Assembly (NCBI GenBank): GCA_958414825.1
Contig: CATYXQ010000003.1
Coordinates: 1-64,000 of the forward strand
Source of the DNA: an uncultured Eubacteriales bacterium
Lineage (GTDB): Bacteria > Bacillota > Clostridia > Oscillospirales > CAG-272
Length of the DNA: 64,000 nt
Direction: 5' to 3'
Below, one piece after another: positions 1 to 8,475 of this stretch; positions within the stretch are counted from its first letter, which is position 1, and each line of letters begins with the position of its first letter. Below the pieces are notes generated by a model. It did no database searches. It was not told the origin of the DNA and was given only the letters and a program-made list of their open reading frames with translations. Position numbers and translations under genes: made by a program.

Positions 1-44
1 TGTCCGAACAGCAGAACAATTTTGTCCTATTCAACAGACTTTCC

Positions 45-73
45 AAAACAGCGCGGCATAGCCGCGCTGTTTT
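45..73 (-). terminator. Hairpin downstream of rplA
   Basis: A perfect 13-bp inverted repeat (45-57 with 61-73, 3-nt loop) lies about 30 bases past the rplA stop. The arms begin and end in A4/T4, so it could work on either strand, although the U tract is short. It may separate rplKA from the rplJL genes expected just outside the window, or form part of an L10-type leader that the window cuts. Confidence 0.5.
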
Positions 74-100
74 AAAATGTTTTCAGAATCGTATCCAAAC

Positions 101-790
101 TCAGCCGAGTTTTGCGGCGTTGACCTTGACGCCGGGACCCATCGTCGTCGCGAGCACGCAGCTCTTGATATACTGACCTTTGGACGCCGCCGGTTTTGCC
201 TTGATAATGGCGCCCATCAGCGCGTCGAAGTTCTCGCCGATCTTCTCTGCGCCAAACGACGCTTTGCCTATCGGGCAGTGAATGATGTTGGTCTTGTCCA
301 GACGGTACTCGATTTTACCGGCCTTGGCTTCCTTAACAGCCTTGGCAACGTCCATCGTAACCGTGCCGGCTTTCGGGTTCGGCATAAGTCCCTTCGGACC
401 GAGCACCTTACCCAGACGGCCGATAACGCCCATCATGTCGGGCGTGGCAATCACCACGTCGAAATCGAACCAGTTTTCTGCCGTAATCTTCTGCACCATG
501 TCCTCAGCGCCGACATAGTCCGCGCCGGCAGCCGTTGCTTCAGCGGCTCTGTCGCCCTTGGCAAAAACAAGCGTGCGAACCGTCTTGCCGGTGCCGTTGG
601 GGAGAACGATCGCGCCGCGAACCTGCTGATCCGCATGGCGGGAATCTACGCCGAGGCGAACATGCAGTTCAACCGTCTCGTCGAACTTTGCCTTGGCGGT
701 CTGGCAAACGAGGCTGACCGCCTCGGATGCGTCATACAGTTTTGTTTTGTCGATCAGCTTTGCGCTCTCGATATATTTCTTTCCAGTCAT
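101..790 (-). CDS. rplA: 50S ribosomal protein L1
   Basis: This 229-residue protein has the usual length of bacterial L1. It builds the mobile L1 stalk of the large subunit near the E site and commonly represses its own operon by binding mRNA. The L1 signature rich in Gly, Pro and Lys ([11 protein letters not shown] followed by MPNPKAG) is intact at about residues 124-142. It follows rplK by 14 bases and is the last gene of the cluster inside the window. A possible L1 mRNA target lies upstream of rplK. Identification is secure. Confidence 0.97.
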   Translation of the reverse strand: MTGKKYIESAKLIDKTKLYDASEAVSLVCQTAKAKFDETVELHVRLGVDSRHADQQVRGAIVLPNGTGKTVRTLVFAKGDRAAEATAAGADYVGAEDMVQKITAENWFDFDVVIATPDMMGVIGRLGKVLGPKGLMPNPKAGTVTMDVAKAVKEAKAGKIEYRLDKTNIIHCPIGKASFGAEKIGENFDALMGAIIKAKPAASKGQYIKSCVLATTMGPGVKVNAAKLG

Positions 791-804
791 TCCCAGTATC
801 CTCC

Positions 805-1230
805 TCAGTCGGTAACGGTGATACCCATGCTGCGCGCGGTGCCCTCGATCATGCGCATAGCGCTCTCGACGGACGATGCGTTCAGGTCAGGCATCTTGGT
901 TTCAGCGATCTTCTTAACCTGCTCTCTGGTGACCGATGCGACTTTCGTCTTGTTCGGCGCGCCCGAAGCGGTCTCAATGCCGCAGGCTTTCTTTAACAGA
1001 ACGGCCGCGGGAGGCGTCTTGGTGATGAATGTGAACGAACGGTCTGCATAAACCGTAATCACGACCGGAATAACCAGGCCGACGTCATTTTTGGTGCGCT
1101 CGTTGAACTCTTTGGTAAAGTTTGGGATCGAAACGCCGTACTGACCCAGCGCCGGACCGATCGGCGGCTGAGGCGTCGCCTTGCCGGCGGGAATCTGCAA
1201 TTTAATGTAACCGGAAATTTTCTTTGCCAT
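805..1230 (-). CDS. rplK: 50S ribosomal protein L11
   Basis: This 141-residue protein is the standard length for L11, which shapes the GTPase-associated centre and binds the thiostrepton-site 23S rRNA. The N-terminal segment has the hallmark proline-rich run [20 protein letters not shown] at about residues 13-32. An in-frame start 20 codons upstream exists, but the ATG at 1230 is preceded by a clear GGAGGTG box and opens with the conserved MAKK, so it is preferred. It sits between nusG and rplA, the canonical order. Confidence 0.97.
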   Translation of the reverse strand: MAKKISGYIKLQIPAGKATPQPPIGPALGQYGVSIPNFTKEFNERTKNDVGLVIPVVITVYADRSFTFITKTPPAAVLLKKACGIETASGAPNKTKVASVTREQVKKIAETKMPDLNASSVESAMRMIEGTARSMGITVTD

Positions 1231-1250
1231 TTTAAAATTACACCTCCAAA

Positions 1251-1291
1251 TGTGGTTGTTCCGAGGAATGAAAAATTTTTCCTCTCCCACA
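1251..1291 (-). promoter_or_regulatory. Possible L1-binding leader of rplK-rplA
   Basis: In the mRNA upstream of rplK, an outer stem (TGTGG with CCACA) encloses an inner GAGGAA/TTCCTC stem, and the 5' arm reads GTGGGAG. L1 operators in other bacteria carry a GUGGGAG strand that mimics the 23S rRNA site. The structure is visible; the assignment as an L1 operator is inference. Two small CCCC/GGGG hairpins lie between it and the nusG stop. Confidence 0.4.
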
Positions 1292-1327
1292 AACCCCCAA
1301 AGGGGCTTCCCCGACGGGGAATGTTTG

Positions 1328-1870
1328 TTACTTCGCGAGTTTGACGTCGCTTGCCGCGACGCGGACGGGCATGTCGCGCTTGCCCGTGTTAATCAGAACG
1401 GTGACATTGCCGCCGTCCTCTGAAATGTCGTAAATTTTTCCGCCGTATCCCTCAAAGGAGCCGCTGACGATCTGAATCTCGTCGCCCACCCGATAAGCGG
1501 GCGCGCTCGGCACCTCGCCGCCCTGCATGACGGCAAGCTCGTCCTCGGTCAGCGGAACCGGCTTGGATCCCGGTCCGACAAAGCCCGTCACGCCGCGGAT
1601 ATTGCGCACGACATGCCAGCTTTCATCCGTCATGACCATTTTAATGAACACATAGCCGGGAAGCAGCTTAGCCTCGGTCTCTTTCTCGGTACCCGAAGCG
1701 TCCTTTTCAAGAACCTTTTCGACCGGTACGCGAATTTCAAAAATCAGATGGCCGAGATTGCGGTTTTCGATGATTTTTTCCAGATTGGTTTTGACCTTGT
1801 TCTCATAGCCGGAGTACGTATGCGCAACATACCATCTCGGGCCGAGATTCATCTCATTAATATCGCTCAT
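1328..1870 (-). CDS. nusG: Transcription termination/antitermination factor NusG
   Basis: This 180-residue NusG binds the RNA polymerase clamp and couples transcription to translation or Rho. The NGN domain opens with [13 protein letters not shown] (about residues 11-23) and contains the [10 protein letters not shown] strand. A KOW domain follows at about 125-175 ([19 protein letters not shown]). The open frame extends 49 codons further upstream into secE, but the ATG at 1870 begins the conserved sequence and leaves secE intact. Operon position between secE and rplK is canonical. Confidence 0.97.
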   Translation of the reverse strand: MSDINEMNLGPRWYVAHTYSGYENKVKTNLEKIIENRNLGHLIFEIRVPVEKVLEKDASGTEKETEAKLLPGYVFIKMVMTDESWHVVRNIRGVTGFVGPGSKPVPLTEDELAVMQGGEVPSAPAYRVGDEIQIVSGSFEGYGGKIYDISEDGGNVTVLINTGKRDMPVRVAASDVKLAK

Positions 1871-1887
1871 TTTCCGTTTCCAGGGAC

Positions 1888-2103
1888 TCAGAACAATCTT
1901 CCGAACGCCATCAGGCCGGAGGAGAACGCAAGGTCGAGCACGCCGATGACCGCCGCAAGCACCACAACGAACGCAACGACCAGTCCCGTACTCTGCTTGA
2001 CGGTCTTGAACGGACACCAGGTGATCTTTTTCATCTCGCTTTTGTAGTCGCGGAAGAATTTTGCAACGCGGCTGGGCTTCTTCTCTTTTGTAGCTTCTGC
2101 CAT
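1888..2103 (-). CDS. secE: Preprotein translocase subunit SecE
   Basis: A 71-residue short-form SecE with the single transmembrane helix typical of Gram-positive bacteria. SecE clamps the two halves of SecY in the membrane translocon. A basic amphipathic stretch (FFRDYKSEMKKITW, about residues 17-30) precedes a hydrophobic helix at about 38-60. It lies directly between rpmG and nusG, the conserved order, 17 bases before nusG. Confidence 0.95.
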   Translation of the reverse strand: MAEATKEKKPSRVAKFFRDYKSEMKKITWCPFKTVKQSTGLVVAFVVVLAAVIGVLDLAFSSGLMAFGRLF

Positions 2104-2119
2104 TTCTCGATCCTCCCGT

Positions 2120-2269
2120 TTACTTCGTTTCCCGATGCAGAGTGTGCTTGTTGCAGAATCTGCAGTACTTGTTCATCTCAAGTCTGTCGGGATCGTTTTT
2201 CTTGTTTTTCTTGGTCTCGTAGTTTCTTTGCTTGCACTCGCTGCACGCCAGGGTAATCTTAACTCTCAT
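2120..2269 (-). CDS. rpmG: 50S ribosomal protein L33
   Basis: A 49-codon gene, translated here by hand. The product begins [17 protein letters not shown] and has two CxxC pairs (residues 9/12 and 36/39), the zinc-binding form of L33. It ends in the family pattern KHTLHRETK. The start has a GGAGGTGCC box just upstream. It is the first gene of the L33-SecE-NusG-L11-L1 cluster, the usual arrangement in Bacillota. Confidence 0.95.
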   Translation of the reverse strand: MRVKITLACSECKQRNYETKKNKKNDPDRLEMNKYCRFCNKHTLHRETK

Positions 2270-2420
2270 GTCGGCACCTCCTGTTTGTTTTTCGGGCGAA
2301 ACCGCCCGTTTCCACGGGCGTTTTGCCCGTCGTACCTCCCTCGTTTGTGCGGACGGGCATTCCCGCGCGCCGAATCTCTGCGGTACGCAAAAAAAACCCT
2401 CCTATCACAGAGGTAAAAAC

Positions 2421-2449
2421 AGTATAGCATTCCCCGCCCGGTTTGTCAA
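2421..2449 (-). promoter_or_regulatory. Promoter of the rpmG-rplA operon
   Basis: On the minus strand TTGACA, a 17-base spacer and TATACT give a near-consensus vegetative promoter about 150 bases upstream of rpmG. The transcript would begin near 2414, with a GC-rich leader. Confidence 0.85.
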
Positions 2450-2631
2450 GAAAAATTTATGAAAATTTCAAATGCCGCCGGCAAAATGCGGCCAACCCGT
2501 TTTTTCCGGCGGCGTCCGTATGCATAAACGTCAAATTGTTGGCTGCGGAACGCTTCCTTAATATATTTACGGCGTATCTTTACGCGCCGCAAGGTCCGGG
2601 TGTTTTCCGCAGACCGAAGCCATATCGTTTC
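2450..2631. other. Intergenic spacer, no gene recognised
   Basis: The 362-base gap between rpmG and the EI-like gene holds the rpmG promoter and leader on its left part. The rest contains imperfect GC-rich inverted repeats (for example GCCGCCGG near 2475 and its complement near 2510) that could end the minus-strand EI-like transcript. No tRNA or open frame with a ribosome site was found. Confidence 0.5.
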
Positions 2632-3336
2632 TCAGTGTAAAATCCGCTCATGCCCGGCGGGAGAACACGCATAAGCGATCTGTTCAGGCGTCGGATACAC
2701 AAACACGTCGCCCGTACCTCCGTCCACAACGACCGGCGCGCCGGTTACAAGCCGGCTGAGCCCGGAAAGTCCGCAAACCGCCGGAATTTTGCACTGACGC
2801 GCAATCGAAGCCGCGCGCCCGGCGCTGTCCGTTCCGATCAGAATCGCCCGCAGTCCCGCACGGCGCAAATACGCGGCGGCGCGCTTTGAAAGCGAATCCG
2901 CAACCAGCACCGCATTTTCGTGAGGCGGCAGAATCGGCTGCTTTTGCTGCGGCGTCTGCAAAAAATCCAAGATCCGGCCGCCGCCCGTGCGGAGCAGCTG
3001 TGCGCGCCGGAGGGCGAGCGTGTCCGAACCGGCGGCAATGCGCGCCGCCGCCGTCTCAATCGCCGCCTCTACAGCCTCCTCAGCCGTAAGGCGGCCGTCC
3101 TCGATACCGCTTTGCACAAGCGCGGAAAAATCTCGGTCGCAAATCAGCAGCTTGACAAGCTCCGCTTCCTCTCCCGCCTCCGCGTCCGCCGCCTCAAGCG
3201 CCGCGGCGCGCGCACGCTCAAAAGCCTCAATAGCGGCGGGAACATTTACGGCACCCCCGCTGAACGAATTGGGCAGTATCCAAAGCACGCCGACGGCGCG
3301 GGCGTCAAAAAGCCCTTTTCCGGTCAAATGCGTCAT
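2632..3336 (-). CDS. Truncated PTS enzyme I-like protein lacking the active-site histidine
   Basis: The 234-residue protein matches the N-terminal half of PTS enzyme I: an opening strand like the EI N terminus, a helical HPr-binding-like region (about 30-120), and the phosphohistidine swivel domain (about 140-220, with NAVLVADSLS and KIPAVCGLSG and a VVVDGGTGDVFVYPTPEQI strand). Enzyme I has GGRTSHxAIxAR at the catalytic site; here the matching stretch is TDSAGRAASIAR, with arginine in place of histidine. The C-terminal PEP-binding barrel (about 300 residues) is absent. The ATG at 3336 is chosen for its GAGGG box; an upstream start at 3369 would overlap the HPr-like gene. It follows that gene by about 11 bases. 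A phosphotransfer role looks impossible; regulatory or binding use is inference. Confidence 0.75.
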   Translation of the reverse strand: MTHLTGKGLFDARAVGVLWILPNSFSGGAVNVPAAIEAFERARAAALEAADAEAGEEAELVKLLICDRDFSALVQSGIEDGRLTAEEAVEAAIETAAARIAAGSDTLALRRAQLLRTGGGRILDFLQTPQQKQPILPPHENAVLVADSLSKRAAAYLRRAGLRAILIGTDSAGRAASIARQCKIPAVCGLSGLSRLVTGAPVVVDGGTGDVFVYPTPEQIAYACSPAGHERILH

Positions 3337-3347
3337 GGTACATTCCC

Positions 3348-3596
3348 TCACACGCCCCGGTACAGGCACTCGGCGAGCGCTTCCATCGCGCGCTGCTCGT
3401 TGCCCCCGCGAAGCGTCACGCTGATGCGGTCGCCCGCACGCATACCGAGCGAGTACAGGGCAAACGGCTGCTTTGCATCGACGCTGGCGCTGCCCTTTTG
3501 TACGGTCACTTCGCAGTCAAGCGCCCGACATGTTTCAAAAAGCGCGGCCGGAGCGGAAGCGCCCGATATTACATAGTCAAATACAATCATTTTCAT
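3348..3596 (-). CDS. HPr-like protein without phosphorylation sites
   Basis: An 82-residue HPr-fold protein. The second half aligns clearly with HPr (VDAKQPFALYSLGMRAGD against VNxKSIMGxMSLGxxxGx, then a C-terminal helix AMEALAECL). The phospho-histidine loop GxHARPA is replaced by GASAPAA, and the whole protein contains no histidine. The regulatory Ser46 position of Gram-positive HPr is glutamine. It is immediately followed by the EI-like gene. The Shine-Dalgarno signal is weak, and a second in-frame ATG lies two codons in. Crh, the known His-less HPr paralogue, keeps Ser46, so this is not a simple Crh. Confidence 0.72.
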   Translation of the reverse strand: MKMIVFDYVISGASAPAALFETCRALDCEVTVQKGSASVDAKQPFALYSLGMRAGDRISVTLRGGNEQRAMEALAECLYRGV

Positions 3597-3927
3597 TTTA
3601 CTTACGGCGCAAAAGCGCCGCCTTTCTTACGTGGAGATCCGCGCATCCGGCGCGGCAGGGCGCGTATTCTGCGCGGCAGTACAGTATATGCAGGAATCAT
3701 ACGTCCCGTTTCGCCGCAAAATCGCGCATTTGTTTCTAATATGCGTAAAAAACGGAAAAAAATACAGGACATTCACCTCAAAATCAGGCAAATTTCTTTT
3801 GACTTGCCGCCGTCGGTATGCTAAAATAGAGGTATGAATATTTTCCTGCACCGCATTTGCGGCGCAGTTCGTTTATGCCGCTGACGCTGCAAAGGGGATG
3901 CAAGCGCGCGGCATCAGAGGATGTGAA
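3597..3927. other. Divergent intergenic region
   Basis: This 331-base gap separates the minus-strand HPr-like gene from the plus-strand surface protein. It holds the plus-strand promoter at 3799-3827. Just upstream of the HPr-like start is a small GGCGC/GCGCC hairpin, and further up a minus-strand TATACT that could be a weak -10. No convincing open frame was found. Confidence 0.5.
3799..3827 (+). promoter_or_regulatory. Promoter of the SLH phosphodiester-glycosidase gene
   Basis: TTGACT, a 17-base spacer and TAAAAT form a good vegetative promoter about 100 bases upstream of the gene. Confidence 0.7.
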
Positions 3928-6900
3928 TTGAAAAAAGCACTTCAAAAAATCGCGGCGGCGGCGCTTTCGCTTTCGCTGACGCTCGGCGGCGCGCTGCCGA
4001 TATTCGCAGCCGAAGAAAGTTCGGCAGAAGAAACGGACGTCTTCAGCGAAACCCGCTCCGAGACCGAGGAAGAACCGGAACTCTACGGCTATACTTTTTC
4101 GGGGCTCGGAAAACTCACCGCAGCCGACGTGCAGCGGCTGGGCAGCGGCGTTCAGCTTTACAAATACAAGGCGACGCTCGATCAAACCCTGCTTCAGACG
4201 GCTTTTGTGCTCATGGTGGATCCGGCGGCGGGCGGACGGCTCGCGACGGCGAACCTCGGCGACGGCGTTTACGGACTGGGTCGTCCGGGAACGCTTGCCG
4301 ACCGGGATTTCGGCGAGAACCTCGGCCTGCTTGCCGCGGTAAACGGCGACTTTTACAGCATGGCCACCGGCGTTCCCATGGGCGTCTACATAGAAAACGG
4401 ACGCTTTGTTTCCTCCTCCGACGGAAACAAAGCGTTTGGGATCAACACGGACGGTTCGGCCTTTTTCGGCACGGTCGGCGACGAAGTCTACATTCTTGAA
4501 AACGGCGAGGAACTGCCGGTAAGCTATGTCAACAAATATCCGTCGGTATACGGCGTGTATCTTTTGACCCGGGACTACGGGGAAACGACCAAAATCCCCG
4601 AAAGCCTCAAAACGACCGAATATATTCTTGAGCTTGACGACGACCTGCGGCTCTCCGATGAGATCCGCGCCGTCGTGACCGAAGTGCGCGAGGACGCCGC
4701 GGACGGCGAAATTCCCGAGGGCGGCGCGGTGCTGGTGGTACCCAAAGAATATGAAACCCAGAAACTCTACCGCATTCTGGACGAGGGCAGCCGCATCACC
4801 ATCGGCGTGGACAGCAACGGCGATTTCGATCAGGTGGAATATGCGCTCGGCGGCGGAGACATTATCCTTGAAGACGGCGAAATCGTAGAGAACACAGCCG
4901 ACCTTGACCACGAAAAAACCCGGCAGCCGCGCACGGCGGTCGGCCTGCGTGAGGACGGCGAAATCGTGGTCGCGGTCGTCGATGGGCGGCAGCTTTCCCA
5001 CAGCAGCGGCCTGACGCTCTACAAGCTGGCCGAATTCATGCGCGACCTCGGCTGCGTGACGGCGCTGAACATGGACGGCGGCGGTTCCACCTGCATGGTT
5101 TTGTTCGGCGGCGGACAGGCTACAACCCTAAACCGCCCCTCGGACGGCGTCGTGCGCCGCGTATCCAACGCGATTGCCGTCCTTGAGACGGACGAAGCGG
5201 ACAACCCTTACTATATAGAATGCGATCCCGTGGACGGCTACATTTTAACCGGCCAGGAGTATATATTTGAACCGCGTCTCATGGACGGCAGCTTTTCCTT
5301 TGAACAGGAGCGCGCGGATGAGGACGCGGACACGGAGGACGAAGAAACAGACACGGACGAAAGCGGAAGCGGAGACAAAGACGAGAGCCGTGAAACCGAA
5401 GCGCAGCCGGACGCGGAAAAGCCCCGTCGGGGAACCGCCGTGGATTTTCTCTTTGACGAGGACAACACCGAGCTTTTCATCGACGAGGAATTTGGCAGCG
5501 CATATATTGAGGACGGCAAAATCCATCTCACACCGTCGGTCAGCGCCGGGCTCGGACGGCTCCGCATCGAAAGTGAGACCGAGTACGGCGACCTGTCGCT
5601 CGATTTGTTTGTGCGCGTAACCGATAAGGTAGACGCGCTGATTCCGGATCAGAGCCTGCTCTTGCCGAGCGAGTACGAACAGACCGAGTTCCGTGTACGC
5701 GCGCTCTTTAAGGGAGAGCCGGTCTGGTTTGGAAACGCGCTTGAATCCAAAGCGGAAAGCGACAGCTTTTCCATCTCGGCCGACGGCGATACGCTCACCG
5801 TGCGCGCAAAATCGGGCAGCGGCAATGTCGGCGCCGTCCTCCTGGATCAGACGGCGATGCTCCCAGCCTATTTCGATCCCCTGCTTTCCCTCCTGCTCAC
5901 CGAATTTCTGAGCGGCAGCCTGAGTGCAGAGGGCTATGAGACTGTTTGGGACGACACGGCGGGCATCCTCGGCAAGGGCGCGTTCGTCCTGCGTATGCCC
6001 GAACCGGAAAGCCCCGACCCGGAAACATCCGAAACCGCAGAGCGTGAAGAACAGGCGACAAAGGCCGCCGGGGAAACCTCCGCGGCTACAAGCCTAACTG
6101 AATTTCCGGAGGACGGCGAAAGCGGTACGGCCGAAACAACGCCCGCCGGCGCGCCCGCAGAAAGCATATCCGCCGAAGCGACGGATGAGGGCGGCGAATC
6201 CGGTTCAAAGGAATCGGGAGAGACCGAGGAACCAATCGAAGAACCCGAACCAGAACCGTTTACGGTTGACGTCGCGCCCGGCGCGCTGCGAGCCAGCGGC
6301 CTTTGGGGACGCAAACTCTGGGTATGGGTGGACGGACTCGCGCCGGACAGCGACCCATACGCCGTGGTCAGCGTGACCGAGGAGGACGGAACGAAAACCG
6401 AATACTCGATTCCCTACGAAATCTACTATGATTTCCGCGCCTACAACGGCCGCGCGCTGCTCGTTTTGACCATCAATCCCGAACAGCGGGGCGTCGTAGA
6501 ACTTGAAAGCATCCTCCGCTACACATCAAACGAAGCGCCGAAACGCCTGACGCTCGAAAACATCCTGCTCGCCGGCGCTTACGAAACCAACCGCTTCACC
6601 GACCTTGACGGTCACTGGGCAAGCGACTATGTCAACACGCTCTGCTACATGGGCGTGGTCAGCGGCAGCGAAAACCTCAAGGGCGAGTTGGTCTACATCC
6701 CGGACGACGGACTGAGCCGCGAACAGTTTGCCAAAATTCTTGTCGGCTATCTTGGTATAGACATAGAAAAATATGCGCAGACGCCGCTTGAATTTGAGGA
6801 TACCGGGGAAATCGCCGAGTGGGCGCTGCCCTTTGTGCGCGCCGCGGTCGGCGAGGGTCTCATGCGCGGCAAAACCACCGTATACGACACGCTGATCTTC

Positions 6901-7164
6901 GCGCCGAAAGACAGCATCACACGTCAGGAAGCCATCTTTGTGCTCGGCGCGCTGCTGCCTGAGACTGAAGATGACGAAACGGACGCCGAGTTCACCGACA
7001 GCGACAAGATCGCGCCCTGGGCAGACGAGAATCTGCGCCGCGCCTACGCGCAGGGACTGATCTCGGGCTATGACGACGGCAGTGTGCGTCCCGAGGGAAA
7101 AATTACCCGCGCCGAAGCGGCGACGCTGGTTGTAAAACTGGAAGCAATTCTGCAAAACAGTTGA
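3928..7164 (+). CDS. SLH-anchored phosphodiester glycosidase family (NAGPA/DUF2233) protein
   Basis: A roughly 1078-residue secreted protein. A TTG at 3928 is proposed as start because AGAGG lies 7 bases before it and a signal peptide (KKALQKIAAAALSLSLTLGG, then AxA at the cleavage region) follows; an ATG at 3898 lacks usable spacing. Residues about 90-420 carry the NAGPA-type domain: AAVNGDFYSM, GVPMGVYIENGRF, PRTAVGLREDGEIV and the signature ALNMDGGGSTCM. This family includes the enzyme that uncovers mannose-6-phosphate and bacterial biofilm or wall-phosphodiester enzymes. Two acidic low-complexity Glu/Asp/Thr/Ser linkers follow (about 465-500 and 690-770). Three SLH repeats at the C terminus (about 900-1075) should bind secondary wall polymers. 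The bacterial substrate is unknown. Confidence 0.85.
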   Translation: MKKALQKIAAAALSLSLTLGGALPIFAAEESSAEETDVFSETRSETEEEPELYGYTFSGLGKLTAADVQRLGSGVQLYKYKATLDQTLLQTAFVLMVDPAAGGRLATANLGDGVYGLGRPGTLADRDFGENLGLLAAVNGDFYSMATGVPMGVYIENGRFVSSSDGNKAFGINTDGSAFFGTVGDEVYILENGEELPVSYVNKYPSVYGVYLLTRDYGETTKIPESLKTTEYILELDDDLRLSDEIRAVVTEVREDAADGEIPEGGAVLVVPKEYETQKLYRILDEGSRITIGVDSNGDFDQVEYALGGGDIILEDGEIVENTADLDHEKTRQPRTAVGLREDGEIVVAVVDGRQLSHSSGLTLYKLAEFMRDLGCVTALNMDGGGSTCMVLFGGGQATTLNRPSDGVVRRVSNAIAVLETDEADNPYYIECDPVDGYILTGQEYIFEPRLMDGSFSFEQERADEDADTEDEETDTDESGSGDKDESRETEAQPDAEKPRRGTAVDFLFDEDNTELFIDEEFGSAYIEDGKIHLTPSVSAGLGRLRIESETEYGDLSLDLFVRVTDKVDALIPDQSLLLPSEYEQTEFRVRALFKGEPVWFGNALESKAESDSFSISADGDTLTVRAKSGSGNVGAVLLDQTAMLPAYFDPLLSLLLTEFLSGSLSAEGYETVWDDTAGILGKGAFVLRMPEPESPDPETSETAEREEQATKAAGETSAATSLTEFPEDGESGTAETTPAGAPAESISAEATDEGGESGSKESGETEEPIEEPEPEPFTVDVAPGALRASGLWGRKLWVWVDGLAPDSDPYAVVSVTEEDGTKTEYSIPYEIYYDFRAYNGRALLVLTINPEQRGVVELESILRYTSNEAPKRLTLENILLAGAYETNRFTDLDGHWASDYVNTLCYMGVVSGSENLKGELVYIPDDGLSREQFAKILVGYLGIDIEKYAQTPLEFEDTGEIAEWALPFVRAAVGEGLMRGKTTVYDTLIFAPKDSITRQEAIFVLGALLPETEDDETDAEFTDSDKIAPWADENLRRAYAQGLISGYDDGSVRPEGKITRAEAATLVVKLEAILQNS

Positions 7165-7172
7165 AAAACAGC

Positions 7173-7201
7173 TTGTAAATCAGCAAAGATTATGGTAAAA
7201 T
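7173..7201 (+). promoter_or_regulatory. Promoter of hprK
   Basis: TTGTAA, a 17-base spacer and TAAAAT lie about 35 bases upstream of the hprK start, just past the end of the preceding gene. Confidence 0.6.
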
Positions 7202-7232
7202 TGTCCTATTCCATTCACGGGAGGTTGACCCC

Positions 7233-8183
7233 ATGCAGGACAAGTACACGATTTCTCTGGAAAAAATCATCGAGGAGTTCTCGCTGGAACCGATTTATCT
7301 TCCCTCAGCGCCAGCGGAAATCCCAATCTCCAGCCCGGAACTGAACCGGCCGGCCTTTCCGCTTTTCGGATTTTTTGAGCTTTTTGACCGGGAGCGCATT
7401 CAGGTTCTCGGCAAGGTCGAAATGCGATACCTTGAAGAACGCACGCCCGAAGAACGCCGTATAGCCGTGGATCGGTTTATGGCCATGCATCCTGTGGCCG
7501 TAGTCGTGACTTCCATGCTCGATATTCCGCTCAACATGACCGAGTGCGCGCAGAAATACGACGTTCCTCTGCTCCGCACCGCCGACCGGACAAGCGAATT
7601 TATGGCGGCTATGATCTCCCAGCTCAACGTTCTGCTCGCGCCGCGGATCACCCGGCACGGCGTTCTGGTGGAAGTGTACGGCGAGGGCATTCTGATTCTC
7701 GGCGACAGCGGCGTCGGCAAAAGCGAGACCGCCATTGAACTGGTCAAGCGCGGACACCGTCTGATTGCGGACGACGCGGTCGAAATCAAGCGCGTCTCGG
7801 CAAAATCCCTGGTCGGCTCCGCGCCCGAAGTCATCCGGCACTATGTGGAGCTTCGCGGCATCGGCATCGTAGACGTGCGCCGGTTGTTCGGCATGGGCGC
7901 CGTCAAGCTGACCGAGAAAATCGACCTCGTTGTGACGCTGGAACCCTGGGTGCAGGGAAAAATGTACGACCGGCTGGGCATGGAGTCCCAGTCCATGGAA
8001 ATTCTGGGCATCCATATCCCCTCGCTGACCATTCCGGTTCGTCCCGGCCGAAATCTGGCCGTTGTGCTGGAGATCGCGGCGATGAACAACCGTCAGAAAA
8101 AGATGGGATACAACACAGCCGAAGAATTCAACAAGCGGCTCATGGGTCAGTTCGGCATGGACGAGACCGACCGGAACCGGTAA
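7233..8183 (+). CDS. hprK: HPr kinase/phosphorylase
   Basis: A 316-residue protein of usual HprK length. It phosphorylates and dephosphorylates Ser46 of HPr in the cytoplasm, the switch behind carbon catabolite repression in Bacillota. The Walker A loop GDSGVGKS is at residues 157-164, the ADDAVEI strand follows at about 179-185, and the HprK signature ELRGIGIVDVRRLFG is at about 206-220. GGGAGG precedes the ATG at good spacing. The normal partner HPr is not nearby. The HPr-like protein about 3.6 kb upstream lacks the target serine, which makes the proximity curious. Confidence 0.96.
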   Translation: MQDKYTISLEKIIEEFSLEPIYLPSAPAEIPISSPELNRPAFPLFGFFELFDRERIQVLGKVEMRYLEERTPEERRIAVDRFMAMHPVAVVVTSMLDIPLNMTECAQKYDVPLLRTADRTSEFMAAMISQLNVLLAPRITRHGVLVEVYGEGILILGDSGVGKSETAIELVKRGHRLIADDAVEIKRVSAKSLVGSAPEVIRHYVELRGIGIVDVRRLFGMGAVKLTEKIDLVVTLEPWVQGKMYDRLGMESQSMEILGIHIPSLTIPVRPGRNLAVVLEIAAMNNRQKKMGYNTAEEFNKRLMGQFGMDETDRNR

Positions 8184-8278
8184 GACGGCTGCGGACAGGC
8201 TTCTCCGTATGCCTGCAAAGCACGGAGCGACAAAAAGCCGCAATTTTCCCGACGGCGTAAGCGAACCGAAAAAACGGA

Positions 8279-8396
8279 TTCAATAAGAGGCTTTGCCCCG
8301 TCATTCAACGTTTTCAGCGGGAGATTGTACGCCCGCTGAAAAAATGAAGCGGAACCCGCCGCCCTTAGAGGCGGGGGATATCTCAATTTCGTTATA
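8279..8396 (+). repeat. Interspersed structured repeat, copy A
   Basis: One of three copies of a roughly 116-bp element (others at 26133-26247, reversed, and 34507-34622). In order it contains GGCTTTGCC, CAGCGGG...CCCGCTG and CCGCC...GGCGGGGGA hairpins, and ends in TTTCGTTATA. This copy is the most diverged. It lies between hprK and a bidirectional terminator. Confidence 0.85.
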
Positions 8397-8402
8397 AAAT
8401 GA

Positions 8403-8437
8403 AAAAGGGACTGCCCTTACTGCGGGCAGTCCCTTTT
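8403..8437. terminator. Bidirectional intrinsic terminator
   Basis: A perfect 14-bp stem (AAAAGGGACTGCCC with its complement) and a 7-nt loop, flanked by A and T runs. It sits between the convergent hprK and the SDR gene and can serve both. Confidence 0.9.
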
Positions 8438-8475
8438 GATTTTGAACATCGAAAAATTCAATCCGGCCGCGCTTC

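Noticed and set aside
2272..2640. tRNA gene next to rpmG/secE, common in Firmicutes
   Set aside because: No cloverleaf with a GTTCRA T loop could be found.
3627..3851. 74-codon minus-strand frame upstream of the HPr-like gene
   Set aside because: It covers the plus-strand promoter region and has no translation signal.
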